64,000 bases of DNA from Candidatus Gastranaerophilales bacterium (GTDB taxonomy: Bacteria; Cyanobacteriota; Vampirovibrionia; Gastranaerophilales; Gastranaerophilaceae). Below, piece after piece: positions 1 to 8,242 of the stretch. Position 1 is the first letter of the stretch, and the number at the start of each line of letters is the position of its first letter. The notes beneath the pieces were generated by a model, which saw only the letters and a program-made list of their open reading frames with translations, was not told the DNA's origin and ran no database searches. The stretch spans positions 81,414-145,413 of the forward strand of contig CALVEV010000001.1 of assembly GCA_944326685.1 (NCBI GenBank). The letters run 5' to 3'. A program made the position numbers and the translations under genes.

Positions 1-2
1 TT

Positions 3-116
3 AATCCTGCAGACTTCTTTGCTGGTTTCAACAGAGATAACAATACATCTTCTAGAACAAATGATATGTTACCTAGCTTTACTAATATAGAAATCCCTGA
101 TTTCTTAAAAAAATAG
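3..116 (+). CDS. C-terminal 37 codons of a truncated gene, unknown product
   Basis: An open frame enters from the left edge and stops at TAG 114-116. The other two forward frames close within the first 90 bases. The visible tail is polar, rich in N, T, S and D, and ends IPDFLKK. Nothing in it is diagnostic of a family. The hairpin at 146-172 lies just after the stop. The start and most of the protein are outside the window. Confidence 0.55.
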   Translation, partial: NPADFFAGFNRDNNTSSRTNDMLPSFTNIEIPDFLKK

Positions 117-140
117 TAAATGCTAAAAATTAATATTAAT

Positions 141-172
141 AAAAAAAAGCCCTGAGATTTTCTCAGGGCTTT
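141..172 (-). terminator. Rho-independent terminator between convergent genes
   Basis: A perfect 12-bp stem (146-157 with 161-172, core GCCCTGAGA) has a 3-nt loop. The A-run at 141-148 becomes a U-tract on the minus strand, so it mainly ends the gene at 197-454. The forward gene ending at 116 also runs into it. Confidence 0.85.
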
Positions 173-196
173 AAATTCATTACATACCTATTACAC

Positions 197-454
197 TTAA
201 CCATTAGATCTTTGTAAACATCTTTGACCAGATGCTTTATATCTTGCTTTCGCATTAATTTGAGCACATATATTACCTAATTTATTTGATAATGCAAGCA
301 TATTTCTCTGAATATATGCTACATCATTCATTGTTTCCATCATTTTTTCAGGATCAACCATTTTTTCCATTAATCCTTCATGGTTTTCCACTTGTTTTCC
401 TGCATATTTTTTGACAAGTAATTTATCAATATAGTCTTGAGCACCTATTGCCAT
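197..454 (-). CDS. small hypothetical protein, 85 aa
   Basis: I do not recognise the family. The protein is soluble and mostly helical, starts MAIGAQDYIDK, has a Met/Glu-rich middle and a basic C-terminus. There is no signal peptide or membrane segment. It stands alone, ends at a strong terminator, and has the 16-nt motif at 486-501 shared with several other lineage-specific genes 32 nt upstream of its start. That points to co-regulation with them rather than to a known pathway. Confidence 0.6.
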   Translation of the reverse strand: MAIGAQDYIDKLLVKKYAGKQVENHEGLMEKMVDPEKMMETMNDVAYIQRNMLALSNKLGNICAQINAKARYKASGQRCLQRSNG

Positions 455-485
455 AACTTTATTCCCTAAAATATAACCGTTTTCC

Positions 486-501
486 CATGTATATAAAGTT
501 T
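486..501 (-). promoter_or_regulatory. shared upstream motif, copy 1
   Basis: Forward-strand CATGTATATAAAGTTT lies 32-47 nt upstream of the gene starting at 454. In the sense of transcription it reads AAACTTTATATACATG and contains a TATATA core usable as a -10 box. Near-identical copies lie at 12649, 47265, 34655 (13/16) and 51731 (12/16), each upstream of a minus-strand hypothetical gene. Confidence 0.5.
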
Positions 502-557
502 ATTTTCATGGGATTATTGCTTTTTTAGGGCGGAAATATTACAAGTTTGTTACATAA

Positions 558-701
558 TTATTCAATAGTAATATTAAATTTATCAAAATCAATATTTTCT
601 TTTGGTTTGCTATTCTGTTGATTTAGTTTTGTTCTCAATGTTAGCCAATTATTAATAATAGAGTTAGTTGTATATTTTTTTTCTATTGTGGTTGATGTCA
701 T
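558..701 (-). CDS. small hypothetical protein, 47 aa
   Basis: The ATG at 701 is preceded by GGAG six bases upstream, an excellent ribosome binding site, and the frame stays open for 47 codons to TAA. The protein starts MTSTTIEKKY and ends DKFNITIE. It is polar with no membrane segment. I do not recognise it. The good start signal in otherwise weakly coding AT-rich DNA is the main reason to call it. Confidence 0.5.
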   Translation of the reverse strand: MTSTTIEKKYTTNSIINNWLTLRTKLNQQNSKPKENIDFDKFNITIE

Positions 702-867
702 TTTCTACTCCTTCACATTTTGGATAAATATTCTGAATAATAAAAATTGCTAAATTGTTAAAAGTTATTTACAGTTATTTAATAAAAGAACAATTTTAGC
801 CTTCCTCTATTAACTATATTCATTAGAGTATAATTATTTCCAATCGGGCTATTATTTGAATGTAGTA

Positions 868-896
868 TTGTTGATTTTTTTTGTTAATGCTACCAT
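868..896 (+). promoter_or_regulatory. probable gshB promoter
   Basis: TTGTTG (868-873), a 17-nt spacer and TACCAT (891-896) preceded by the extended -10 TG at 888-889. The gshB ATG is 24 nt downstream with GGAGG in between. Confidence 0.4.
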
Positions 897-920
897 TGTT
901 GATATTGTAGGGAGGATATT

Positions 921-1976
921 ATGAACATTCTTTTTGTAATAGATAAAATTGAACTTAAATATTTTGAGTTTAATAATCTTGTAACAAACTTTTGGCTAAT
1001 TAAAGAATTTTTAGATAGAGGAAATGAAGTTTGCATAACAACAATTAATAACCTTTATCTTGAAAAGTCTGAAGCATATGCAAAAGTTCATCAGTCTTAC
1101 GTCTTAAATAATAATATTTTTTACAAAGAAGAATCATTAAATTTCAAAGTTGATGATTTTGATTTAGTAATGTTCCGTCCAGATCCTCCTGTTGATAATG
1201 ATTACTTAGCAGCAACTTATATTTTAGATTTTGTAAAACATGCAAGAATTATTAATAATCCAAAATCTATTAGAAACTTTAATGAAAAAATGCATACAGC
1301 ATTATTTTCTGATTTAATGCCAAAATACTTAGTATCTGCAAGCCGTTCAAGAATTGAAGACTTCCTAAATGAATGTGGGGAAATTGTACTAAAACCATTA
1401 AATCAGTGTTTCGGAAAAGGTGTAATGTATTTACATGTTGGAGATCCTAATACTCGTTCAATAATCAACAATTTAACGAATAATGAAAATTCTCTTATTA
1501 TGGTTCAAAGATATTTACCAGATGTAAAATTTGGAGATAAAAGAGTATTAACTCTAGGAGACGAAGTTTTATCAGAATGTGTATTAAAACTTCCGACAAG
1601 CGATGATTTCAAATTTAATACCCATAATGATAGTTATATAAGACGAGGTAAACTTACTTTTTCAGAAGAAGAAAACTTTAAAAGAGTTGCTAAAGAACTT
1701 AATAATATGGGAATTCCAATGGCTGGTTTAGATGTAGTTAATGAACAAATTATCGAAATTAATATTACAAGTCCTTGCTATTTTATTAAAGAAATAAATG
1801 AACAATTTGGAGTTAATTTAGAAAAGAAAATTTGTGATTATATCCAAAATGAAAGTTTATATTATGTAAAAAATAAATTATCTGTAGAACCTGTAGTTGT
1901 TCCACAAATTGAAGTAAACAGCCAAATAGTTATAGGAGAAGATAATTCTTATCCTTATAAGACAGAAACATTTTAA
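921..1976 (+). CDS. gshB: glutathione synthetase (ATP-grasp)
   Basis: Joins gamma-glutamylcysteine and glycine using ATP in the cytoplasm. Family signatures visible are RPDPPVDNDYLAATYILD (86-103), the NP-SIR-NEK substrate-lid motif (113-123), the Lys-Pro strand LKPLNQCFGKG (157-167) and the C-terminal metal/ATP residues around GLDVVNEQIIEINITSP (269-285). At 351 aa it carries about 30 residues beyond the usual 315-320. The start is well defined by GGAGG five bases upstream. No glutamate-cysteine ligase is in the window, so whether glutathione itself is made cannot be judged. The glutaredoxin at 34752-34979 would be a natural client. Confidence 0.9.
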   Translation: MNILFVIDKIELKYFEFNNLVTNFWLIKEFLDRGNEVCITTINNLYLEKSEAYAKVHQSYVLNNNIFYKEESLNFKVDDFDLVMFRPDPPVDNDYLAATYILDFVKHARIINNPKSIRNFNEKMHTALFSDLMPKYLVSASRSRIEDFLNECGEIVLKPLNQCFGKGVMYLHVGDPNTRSIINNLTNNENSLIMVQRYLPDVKFGDKRVLTLGDEVLSECVLKLPTSDDFKFNTHNDSYIRRGKLTFSEEENFKRVAKELNNMGIPMAGLDVVNEQIIEINITSPCYFIKEINEQFGVNLEKKICDYIQNESLYYVKNKLSVEPVVVPQIEVNSQIVIGEDNSYPYKTETF

Positions 1977-2052
1977 TTATTCTTACAAAATAAGCAATTT
2001 TTATGCACAAATTGTTTTATATAAAATATAACAGTGTGTGTGGAGGTAAACT

Positions 2053-2697
2053 ATGGTTTATTCTGTAAGTAATAATAAAGCATTTATTAATGGCCAAAAT
2101 GGGATTTATGACAAAAAGGTCAACAACCCAGAAGTAAAATATGGTCGAAATGCAACCAATAACTACATTACATATGTAAAAGATATTGCAAGAAATCCAA
2201 TGCCTCCACTTAATTTTGAATACAGATACATTCCAAATGGTCAATATTCATACAAAGCATTAATGGGAAATGCTTATGAAGAATTAGGTAAAAAGACAGA
2301 AGTTTCAGTATCAGAACTAAACCAAAAATTTGATGCTGATAAACAAAAGATTGAAGCAATGAATAAGGAAATTTTAGCTAGAAATCCTAATAGTCCTGTT
2401 GTAAATCCTGATTTTACGGCAGAAGCTTTAGATTTAAATGGTGATGGAAAAGTTGATATTGCAGAATATGCTACATCAACTATGGCTGCTGATATGTTAG
2501 ATGGCGATCAAACAAAATGTGATATTAGAAATTTAGATGGAGTTATAACAAATAAAGGAGAAGATGCATCAATGGCATTGTATATGAAACAAAATGTACA
2601 AAATGCTAAAGCTTTATTTAACGAAATACATAAAACATTCCAATTAGATAAAGCTATGAATGAGTTTAAATCTGATCCAAATAATATGGTTCAATAA
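2053..2697 (+). CDS. EF-hand-containing hypothetical protein, 214 aa
   Basis: Residues 127-138 are DLNGDGKVDIAE, a canonical calcium-binding EF-hand loop (D-x-N-x-D-G-x-x-D-x-x-E). A second acidic stretch, MLDGDQTKCDIRNLDG, follows at about 148 and may be a degenerate partner hand. The N-terminal 60 residues are Asn/Tyr-rich and there is no signal peptide. GGAGG precedes the ATG. Calcium binding is inferred from the loop only; the cellular role is unknown. A shared terminator separates it from thrS. Confidence 0.65.
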   Translation: MVYSVSNNKAFINGQNGIYDKKVNNPEVKYGRNATNNYITYVKDIARNPMPPLNFEYRYIPNGQYSYKALMGNAYEELGKKTEVSVSELNQKFDADKQKIEAMNKEILARNPNSPVVNPDFTAEALDLNGDGKVDIAEYATSTMAADMLDGDQTKCDIRNLDGVITNKGEDASMALYMKQNVQNAKALFNEIHKTFQLDKAMNEFKSDPNNMVQ

Positions 2698-2702
2698 TAA
2701 TA

Positions 2703-2734
2703 AAAGGTCAGACTTAATAAAGTCCGACCTTTTT
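2703..2734. terminator. bidirectional terminator, EF-hand gene / thrS
   Basis: AAAGGTC-A-GACT pairs with AGTC-C-GACCTTTTT with one mismatch and a 6-nt loop. A/T runs on both sides serve the forward gene ending at 2697 and the reverse gene ending at 2755. Confidence 0.8.
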
Positions 2735-2754
2735 ATTTATAAGGTAAATAAGCA

Positions 2755-4545
2755 TTATTTACCTATTTCATTAACACCTTTAGTTTGGATTTCGTCAAGA
2801 AGCTTGTTAATGAATTCATCAACTTCAAAAACTCCAACTTGTCCAACCCCACGTTTTCTTACTGCAAGTGAGTTAGATTCTTTTTCCTTATCACCTACAA
2901 CACAAACATAAGGAACTTTGTGTTGTTGTAGAGCTTCTCTTATTTTGTAGTTCATACTTTCAGATCTGTCATCAAGTTGAACTCTTATACCTTTAGCTCT
3001 CATTTTGTTGTATACTTCTTCAGCGTAATCAGCATGTTTATCATTTGAAATTGGAACAATAGTTACTTGATTTGGTGCTAACCAAGCAGGGAATGCACCT
3101 GCATAGTGTTCGATTAAGATACCATGGAATCTTTCCATTGAACCAAATACTACTCTGTGTAACATAACAGGTGTTTTCATGCTTCCATCTTTATCTTGGT
3201 ATTTGATACCAAATCTTTCAGGAAGGTTGAAATCAAGCTGAATAGTTGCACATTGCCAAGTTCTACCGATAGCATCTTTAACTTTGAAGTCAATTTTAGG
3301 TCCGTAGAATGCTCCATCTCCTTCGTTGATTTCGTATTGCATACCACGTTTATCCATAGCTTCTTTAAGTCCTGCTTCTGCTAAATCCCAGTTAGCAAGT
3401 TCCCCTACATAACTTTCAGGGCGAGTTGACAATTCAACTTCAAAATTCATATTGAAGATTTTCATTGTATCTGATACAAAATCAATAATTTCATTGATTT
3501 CGTTAACTAATTGTTCTGGCGTACAGAAGATGTGAGCATCGTCTTGAGTAAATCCTTGAACACGAGTTAAACCAGCTAATGCTCCTGATTTTTCTCTTCT
3601 ATATACTGTTCCCAGTTCAGCCATTCTTAATGGTAATGAACGATATGAATGTCTGTTTGCTTGATAAATCAAAATATGGAATGGACAGTTCATAGGTTTT
3701 ACTACAAATTGATCATCTGAATCTTCATCTTTTTGGATAAAGAACATATTTTCTTTATAGTGATCCATATGACCTGATATTTCCCAAAGTTTTGATTTCG
3801 CAATTTGTGGAGTGTTAACAATTACATAGCCACGTTTTCTATGTTCTGATCTCCAATAGTTTTCGATTTCTTCTCTTACAATTGCAAGATTTGGATGCCA
3901 TAGAACAAGGCCTCCACCTAATTCTTCTCTTACTGAAAATAAATCAAGTTGTTTACCTAATTTTCTATGATCACGTTTTTCTGCTTCTTCTAAGAAAGTT
4001 AAATATCCTTGAAGATCTTCTTTATTCCAATACGCAGTTGCATAAATTCTTTGAAGCATTTTATTCTTTTCATCGCCTCGCCAATATGCTCCTGCTACTT
4101 TTAATAATTTTATTGCATTCCCTTTGATATAAGATGTATTAGGGATATGAGGACCTGCACAAAGGTCATTAAACAATACATTTCCTTCTTTATCTTTTGT
4201 TAGATAAAGAGTTGGATTATCATTTCTGTGTTCTTCTAATAACTCAGCTTTGTAAATTTCGCCTTCTGCTTTAAATTCTGCAATCTTTGCATCAACATCT
4301 TCTACTTCATATTTTTCAAATACAAGATTTTGTTTGATGATGTTTTTCATTTCTTCTTCGATTTTTCCTAAATCTTCTTGAGTAAAAGCATAACCATCAG
4401 TCAAATCAAAATCATAATAGAATCCATCAGCTGTAGAAGGTCCAATAGCCAACTTTGCTTGTGGAAATAACTTCTGAACAGCTTGAGCCATAATGTGTGA
4501 GCAAGAGTGTCTTAATACACTTAAAGTTTCATTATTCTTTTCCAT
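2755..4545 (-). CDS. thrS: threonyl-tRNA synthetase lacking the TGS domain
   Basis: Charges tRNA-Thr. The protein opens directly in the editing domain: the HxxxH metal motif (H13, H17) in LRHSCSHIMAQAV, then AIGPSTADGFYYDFD and DLCAGPHIPNT. The class II catalytic core follows (motif 2 region TVYRREKSGALAGLTRVQGF, the zinc-site PMNCPFH, motif 3 HRVVFGSMERF), then the anticodon-binding domain. At 596 aa it is short of the usual ~640 because the N-terminal TGS (N1) domain is absent. Length and motifs are otherwise intact, so it should be functional. The 5' leader contains a two-part hairpin (4575-4618). Confidence 0.95.
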   Translation of the reverse strand: MEKNNETLSVLRHSCSHIMAQAVQKLFPQAKLAIGPSTADGFYYDFDLTDGYAFTQEDLGKIEEEMKNIIKQNLVFEKYEVEDVDAKIAEFKAEGEIYKAELLEEHRNDNPTLYLTKDKEGNVLFNDLCAGPHIPNTSYIKGNAIKLLKVAGAYWRGDEKNKMLQRIYATAYWNKEDLQGYLTFLEEAEKRDHRKLGKQLDLFSVREELGGGLVLWHPNLAIVREEIENYWRSEHRKRGYVIVNTPQIAKSKLWEISGHMDHYKENMFFIQKDEDSDDQFVVKPMNCPFHILIYQANRHSYRSLPLRMAELGTVYRREKSGALAGLTRVQGFTQDDAHIFCTPEQLVNEINEIIDFVSDTMKIFNMNFEVELSTRPESYVGELANWDLAEAGLKEAMDKRGMQYEINEGDGAFYGPKIDFKVKDAIGRTWQCATIQLDFNLPERFGIKYQDKDGSMKTPVMLHRVVFGSMERFHGILIEHYAGAFPAWLAPNQVTIVPISNDKHADYAEEVYNKMRAKGIRVQLDDRSESMNYKIREALQQHKVPYVCVVGDKEKESNSLAVRKRGVGQVGVFEVDEFINKLLDEIQTKGVNEIGK

Positions 4546-4574
4546 AAAAATCTTTCTGTCCTTTTGGGTGCGTT

Positions 4575-4618
4575 GGCAAATTATCCATAAAACACTAACG
4601 TATGTTTTAAAATTTGCC
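4575..4618 (-). promoter_or_regulatory. structured thrS leader hairpin
   Basis: GGCAAATT (4575-4582) pairs perfectly with AATTTGCC (4611-4618). Inside it AAAACA (4589-4594) pairs with TGTTTT (4603-4608). A short GGGG/CCCC element follows at about 4617-4636. It lies between the probable promoter and the thrS start, the place where tRNA-synthetase genes are often controlled by RNA structure. No T-box signature is visible. Confidence 0.45.
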
Positions 4619-4687
4619 CCCTGGGGTGGACCCCCCTAACTGTACGTTTATATTTTACCACTTAAAGATATTTAAGAAATATTTTAA

Positions 4688-5155
4688 CTATTTTTTCTTA
4701 AAAAAAGTTTCTCTTATCCAGCTTTTTTTAGTTGGTTTGTTTTTAGTTTCTTTCTTTTGAATCGTTAGAAATACTTCACTAAAAGGAATAACAGGCTCCA
4801 TCTTATACCCACAATCTTCCGACAATGAACCACCCATTGAAAACAATTCTTCCTGAGGATATCTTCTGCAGATTCCAGGGCGGGTTTTATGAATTTTACA
4901 ACGGTTAGTTTCTGGGTCTAAATTTGTACATTCAAAGACTAAACCTGTTTCATCTTTATCAATTACTTTTAAGTAGGTATAAAACCTGTGTTGGTATTTT
5001 AAATTCTCAAATTCTTTTTCATCTTGAATTATACCCTTATAATGTTTTACATATATTTTTTTGCAACACTTCCCACAGCCCAAACAATGACCGGTTCTGT
5101 AATATTTTCGTTTTAATATTTTTGAATAAAAGAATTTTTGAAATTTATTTAACAT
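4688..5155 (-). CDS. YkgJ/UPF0153-type cysteine-cluster protein
   Basis: Contains the CxxCxxCC cluster (C24, C27, C30, C31) and further conserved cysteines C76, C86 and C96 in RCKIHKTRPGICRRYP, plus C115. These are the hallmark of the zinc/iron-chelating YkgJ family, whose biochemical role is poorly defined. The protein is 155 aa with a very basic C-terminus. Its start overlaps the stop of the upstream TPR gene by 11 bp, so the two are translationally coupled. Confidence 0.8.
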   Translation of the reverse strand: MLNKFQKFFYSKILKRKYYRTGHCLGCGKCCKKIYVKHYKGIIQDEKEFENLKYQHRFYTYLKVIDKDETGLVFECTNLDPETNRCKIHKTRPGICRRYPQEELFSMGGSLSEDCGYKMEPVIPFSEVFLTIQKKETKNKPTKKSWIRETFFKKK

Positions 5156-6335
5156 TGACTAATTTTGACTTTGCTAATTTATACTCATTTGAACTAGGAC
5201 TTGCTAAGTGCATTACTTCTGTGAAATATTTATTTGCACCTTTTATTTCACCCTTCAATAATAATTTATTACCTTTTTCAAGATAAGTTTTGGTAATACT
5301 ATCTTCTGAATTAATAAAACTATTTAATTTATTAATTTCATCTGCATATTCAAACTTTAATTCTGGATTTAATATAATAATATTTTCATATTCTATTAAT
5401 GCATCATAGTATTCATTATTTTCATAATGTTTTTTGGCAAGTTCTAAAGTTATATCAATTGATGATTCATCGATAAACTTTTTAATATTACTAATTTTTC
5501 TTAGCATTAATAAATACTCATCTTGGAGCGATATTATATATTTTAAATATCTGTTATAAAAACAATATGCCATTCTATAATCATTTACTAATTCATAACA
5601 TTTAGCCATTTTTAAATAGATATTTTTCATATCTTTATTATTTCTAGTTGCATAATCATAAAAATGTAATGCATCAGCATAATTCTTTGATTCATAATAT
5701 AAGTCTGCAACGGCTAAAGAATATTCACTTATTATTGGATATTTTTTTACTGCTTGCAAATAATATGTCAGTGCAAGATTCTTTTCATTTTTTGAAAAAT
5801 AATTTTGTCCTGTTATAAACAAATCATTTGCATTTCTAAATTGTTCATTAATATTTTTTTGAATAGATAGATATTGTTTATTATCCTTATTTTGAGAATA
5901 TTTTAAATATTTATCATAATAAAATACAGATTCATAAAGCATATTTTTTGCAAAATAAGCAATTGCAAGATTCAAACATACAAATTCATCTTTGGGACTT
6001 ATACTTCTTGCAATAGTCCAATTTTCTATTGCTTTATTTGCATCAAGTTTTCGAAAATAACAATTTCCAAGATAAGAAAATGCTAATGAATTTGTTATAT
6101 CAAGTTGAGATGACTGATTCAAATACTCAATTGCAGAATCAAAATCTCCCTTTTTATAAAAACAAATTCCGACATCTAAATATAACTTAGAAGATGCACT
6201 AGTTTTTAATAAACCTAGATATAATTTTAAAGCAGCATCATAATTCCCTTCTTTAAAATGCTTTTTTGCTGCATTAATAATAGAAGTTTCTATATCAGCA
6301 TTATCTTCTACACTATATCCAACTACATCTACCAT
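5145..6335 (-). CDS. tetratricopeptide repeat protein, 396 aa
   Basis: Successive TPR units are visible, for example AAKKHFKEGNYDAALKLYLG near 23, GICFYKKGDFDSAIEYLNQS near 56, NCYFRKLDANKAIENW near 91, and more near 180, 215, 248 and 302. No signal peptide or membrane segment is seen. TPRs make protein-binding scaffolds; the partner is unknown. It is the first gene of a two-gene unit with the YkgJ-type protein, and a 120-aa hypothetical gene lies 20 bp upstream on the same strand. Confidence 0.75.
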   Translation of the reverse strand: MVDVVGYSVEDNADIETSIINAAKKHFKEGNYDAALKLYLGLLKTSASSKLYLDVGICFYKKGDFDSAIEYLNQSSQLDITNSLAFSYLGNCYFRKLDANKAIENWTIARSISPKDEFVCLNLAIAYFAKNMLYESVFYYDKYLKYSQNKDNKQYLSIQKNINEQFRNANDLFITGQNYFSKNEKNLALTYYLQAVKKYPIISEYSLAVADLYYESKNYADALHFYDYATRNNKDMKNIYLKMAKCYELVNDYRMAYCFYNRYLKYIISLQDEYLLMLRKISNIKKFIDESSIDITLELAKKHYENNEYYDALIEYENIIILNPELKFEYADEINKLNSFINSEDSITKTYLEKGNKLLLKGEIKGANKYFTEVMHLASPSSNEYKLAKSKLVNVK

Positions 6336-6355
6336 ACGCAGATATTATAACATAT

Positions 6356-6718
6356 TTACAGACCTAAGTCATCTATTAATGATTTGTTAGTTGCAAGAGC
6401 TGCGATTGTACTATCTTCAAAAACATCAACAACCCCTTTTGAAAACATTTCTTTCATAATTTCATTATGAGAAGTGTTTTCTTCATCAGATACTGCAAGC
6501 TCAGTAAATTTTTTAATATCAAGTTCTCTTTGATACATCTCCATAGCTTTATTAGATATGTCAGATGAGTCAATCAGTAAATTTGAATTATCTACTGCAT
6601 TATTTTGCGAACGGCGATTAGCGTTTGTTCCTAGAATACTGTTTAATGAATCCTGTTGAACTAAACGGGAATTTAATGCTAAATCATTTGAATTGTTATT
6701 ATCAATGTTATTAAGCAT
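6356..6718 (-). CDS. hypothetical protein, 120 aa (weak FlgM-like look)
   Basis: The N-terminal half is Asn/Asp/Ser-rich and disordered. The C-terminal half is helical: DISNKAMEMYQRELDIKKF, then EIMKEMFSKGVVDVFED. That order, a Ser-rich linker followed by two short helices, faintly resembles anti-sigma factors of the FlgM type, but no diagnostic motif is present and I would not assign it. GGAGG lies nine bases before the ATG. It probably heads the transcript that continues into the TPR and YkgJ genes. Confidence 0.5.
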   Translation of the reverse strand: MLNNIDNNNSNDLALNSRLVQQDSLNSILGTNANRRSQNNAVDNSNLLIDSSDISNKAMEMYQRELDIKKFTELAVSDEENTSHNEIMKEMFSKGVVDVFEDSTIAALATNKSLIDDLGL

Positions 6719-6837
6719 TGCCCTAATCCTCCCTGCAATGAACGGATTTATTTACTATTCTTAAGTTTTACCTCTCCGCCATAATATTATGGAATATATT
6801 TTGAATAATGTCATCATTCATTCATACGAGATAAATT

Positions 6838-6868
6838 AAAAGGCTAGATATGTTAAATCTAGCCTTTT
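6838..6868 (-). terminator. terminator downstream of ilvE
   Basis: A perfect 12-bp stem, AAAAGGCTAGAT (6838-6849) with ATCTAGCCTTTT (6857-6868), has a 7-nt loop and ends in U residues on the minus strand. Confidence 0.85.
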
Positions 6869-6891
6869 AATTATAAAGTTATTTATTTATA

Positions 6892-7917
6892 TTAAACTAT
6901 AACTCTTACCCAACCTTCAGGACCTTTAATTTTACCAAATTGTATCCCTGTTAAAGTATCATACAATTTTTTAGAAATTGGCCCCATTCCATTTTGAGAA
7001 TTTTTGAAAACAATTTCTCTTCCATGATCATTTACCTTTCCTACTGGAGATACAACTGCAGCAGTTCCGCATAGACCACATTCTACAAAATTATCAAGTT
7101 CTGATAAGAGAACTTCTCTTTCTTCAACAACATAACCTAATTCTTGAGCCAATGACATCAAAGAACGTCTTGTTATTGAAGGCAAAATTGTTAAAGATTT
7201 TGGAGTAACAACTTTGTTATCAGCCGTTACAAAGAAGAAATTAGCACCACCTGTTTCTTCTACTTTTGTTCTTGTTTTAGCATCAAGATACATGTTTTCA
7301 TTAAAACCTTCATTATGAGCAGTAACTATAGGATGCAAACTCATTGCATAATTTAATCCTGCCTTAATATGCCCTGTTCCATTTGGTGCTGATCTATCAA
7401 AATCACTTACTTTTAATACTAAAGATGATGCTCTGCCTTTTTTAAAGTAAGGACCAACAGGAGATGCAAAAATTCTAAATTGATATTCCATTGCTGGTTT
7501 TACTCCCATTACAGGTCCTGTTGCAAACATTACAGGTCGTAAATATAATGCCGCACCTGTCCCAAAAGGAGGAACAAATTCTATATTTGCTTTTACTACT
7601 TGTTCAACTGCATCTAGAAACCTTTCAACAGGAAAAGCAGGCATTTCTAATCTTGTTGCTGTTTCAACCATTCTTTGAGCATTCAATTCAGGTCTAAATA
7701 CAACTACATGACCATCTTCTGTTGTATATGCCTTCATCCCTTCAAAACAAGTTTGACAATAATGAATTACACCTGCACATTCACTCATGGTTATTGTTGA
7801 ATCTTCGCTTATACAACCTGCATCCCATTGTCCATCTTTATAATTTGATACATACCTTTTATCTGTTTTGTAATAACCAAAACCTAAATTTTCCCAGTCT
7901 ATATCTTTTTTTTGCAT
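6892..7917 (-). CDS. ilvE: branched-chain amino acid aminotransferase
   Basis: PLP-dependent fold type IV transaminase for the last step of Leu, Ile and Val synthesis or the first of their breakdown. The Schiff-base lysine is K185 in GTGHIKAGLNYA. Other family landmarks are CFEGMKAY (57-64), RPELNAQRM (75-83), ALYLRPVMFATGP (123-135) and the late GLCGTAAVVSPVG phosphate-binding region. 341 aa matches the larger (eukaryotic/actinobacterial-like) BCAT subgroup. GAGAGG lies six bases before the ATG. It is the first of four minus-strand genes with short gaps. Confidence 0.92.
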   Translation of the reverse strand: MQKKDIDWENLGFGYYKTDKRYVSNYKDGQWDAGCISEDSTITMSECAGVIHYCQTCFEGMKAYTTEDGHVVVFRPELNAQRMVETATRLEMPAFPVERFLDAVEQVVKANIEFVPPFGTGAALYLRPVMFATGPVMGVKPAMEYQFRIFASPVGPYFKKGRASSLVLKVSDFDRSAPNGTGHIKAGLNYAMSLHPIVTAHNEGFNENMYLDAKTRTKVEETGGANFFFVTADNKVVTPKSLTILPSITRRSLMSLAQELGYVVEEREVLLSELDNFVECGLCGTAAVVSPVGKVNDHGREIVFKNSQNGMGPISKKLYDTLTGIQFGKIKGPEGWVRVIV

Positions 7918-7929
7918 TCTATGCCTCTC

Positions 7930-8181
7930 TTATTTTAATTTAGGATCTCTTACTATCCCCATACGTTTTAAACCTTTTGCTATCATTGTACCCATTTTTT
8001 TGCTTTGTGTACTTAAAGTAATTTTATCATTTCCCATATCAAAAACTGTTTTAATACCCTTACCTTGAATAAAATCATGTATATTATTATATAAATAAGG
8101 TTTATGTTTATTACTTTTACCTGAAACTGTATAATTATACGTAGGTGTTTTCGGATACTTTACTGTGATTACTTTTACCAT
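7930..8181 (-). CDS. small hypothetical protein, 83 aa
   Basis: I chose the ATG at 8181 (MVKVITVKYPKT) rather than the upstream in-frame ATG at 8226, because GGGGG lies right before it while the upstream one has no ribosome binding site. The protein is very basic and beta-rich, with repeated Lys/Tyr and a C-terminal KGLKRMGIVRDPKLK. No family is recognised. It sits 12 bp from ilvE. Confidence 0.5.
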   Translation of the reverse strand: MVKVITVKYPKTPTYNYTVSGKSNKHKPYLYNNIHDFIQGKGIKTVFDMGNDKITLSTQSKKMGTMIAKGLKRMGIVRDPKLK

Positions 8182-8242
8182 TTTTCCCCCTTCTTTATCC
8201 TCTACATTTATATCAAACCACATCAAGATTTATTTTGTTACT

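Noticed and set aside
4546..4690. T-box riboswitch before thrS
   Set aside because: No AGGGUGGNACCGCG-like antiterminator or Stem I landmarks are present; only a simple paired hairpin is.
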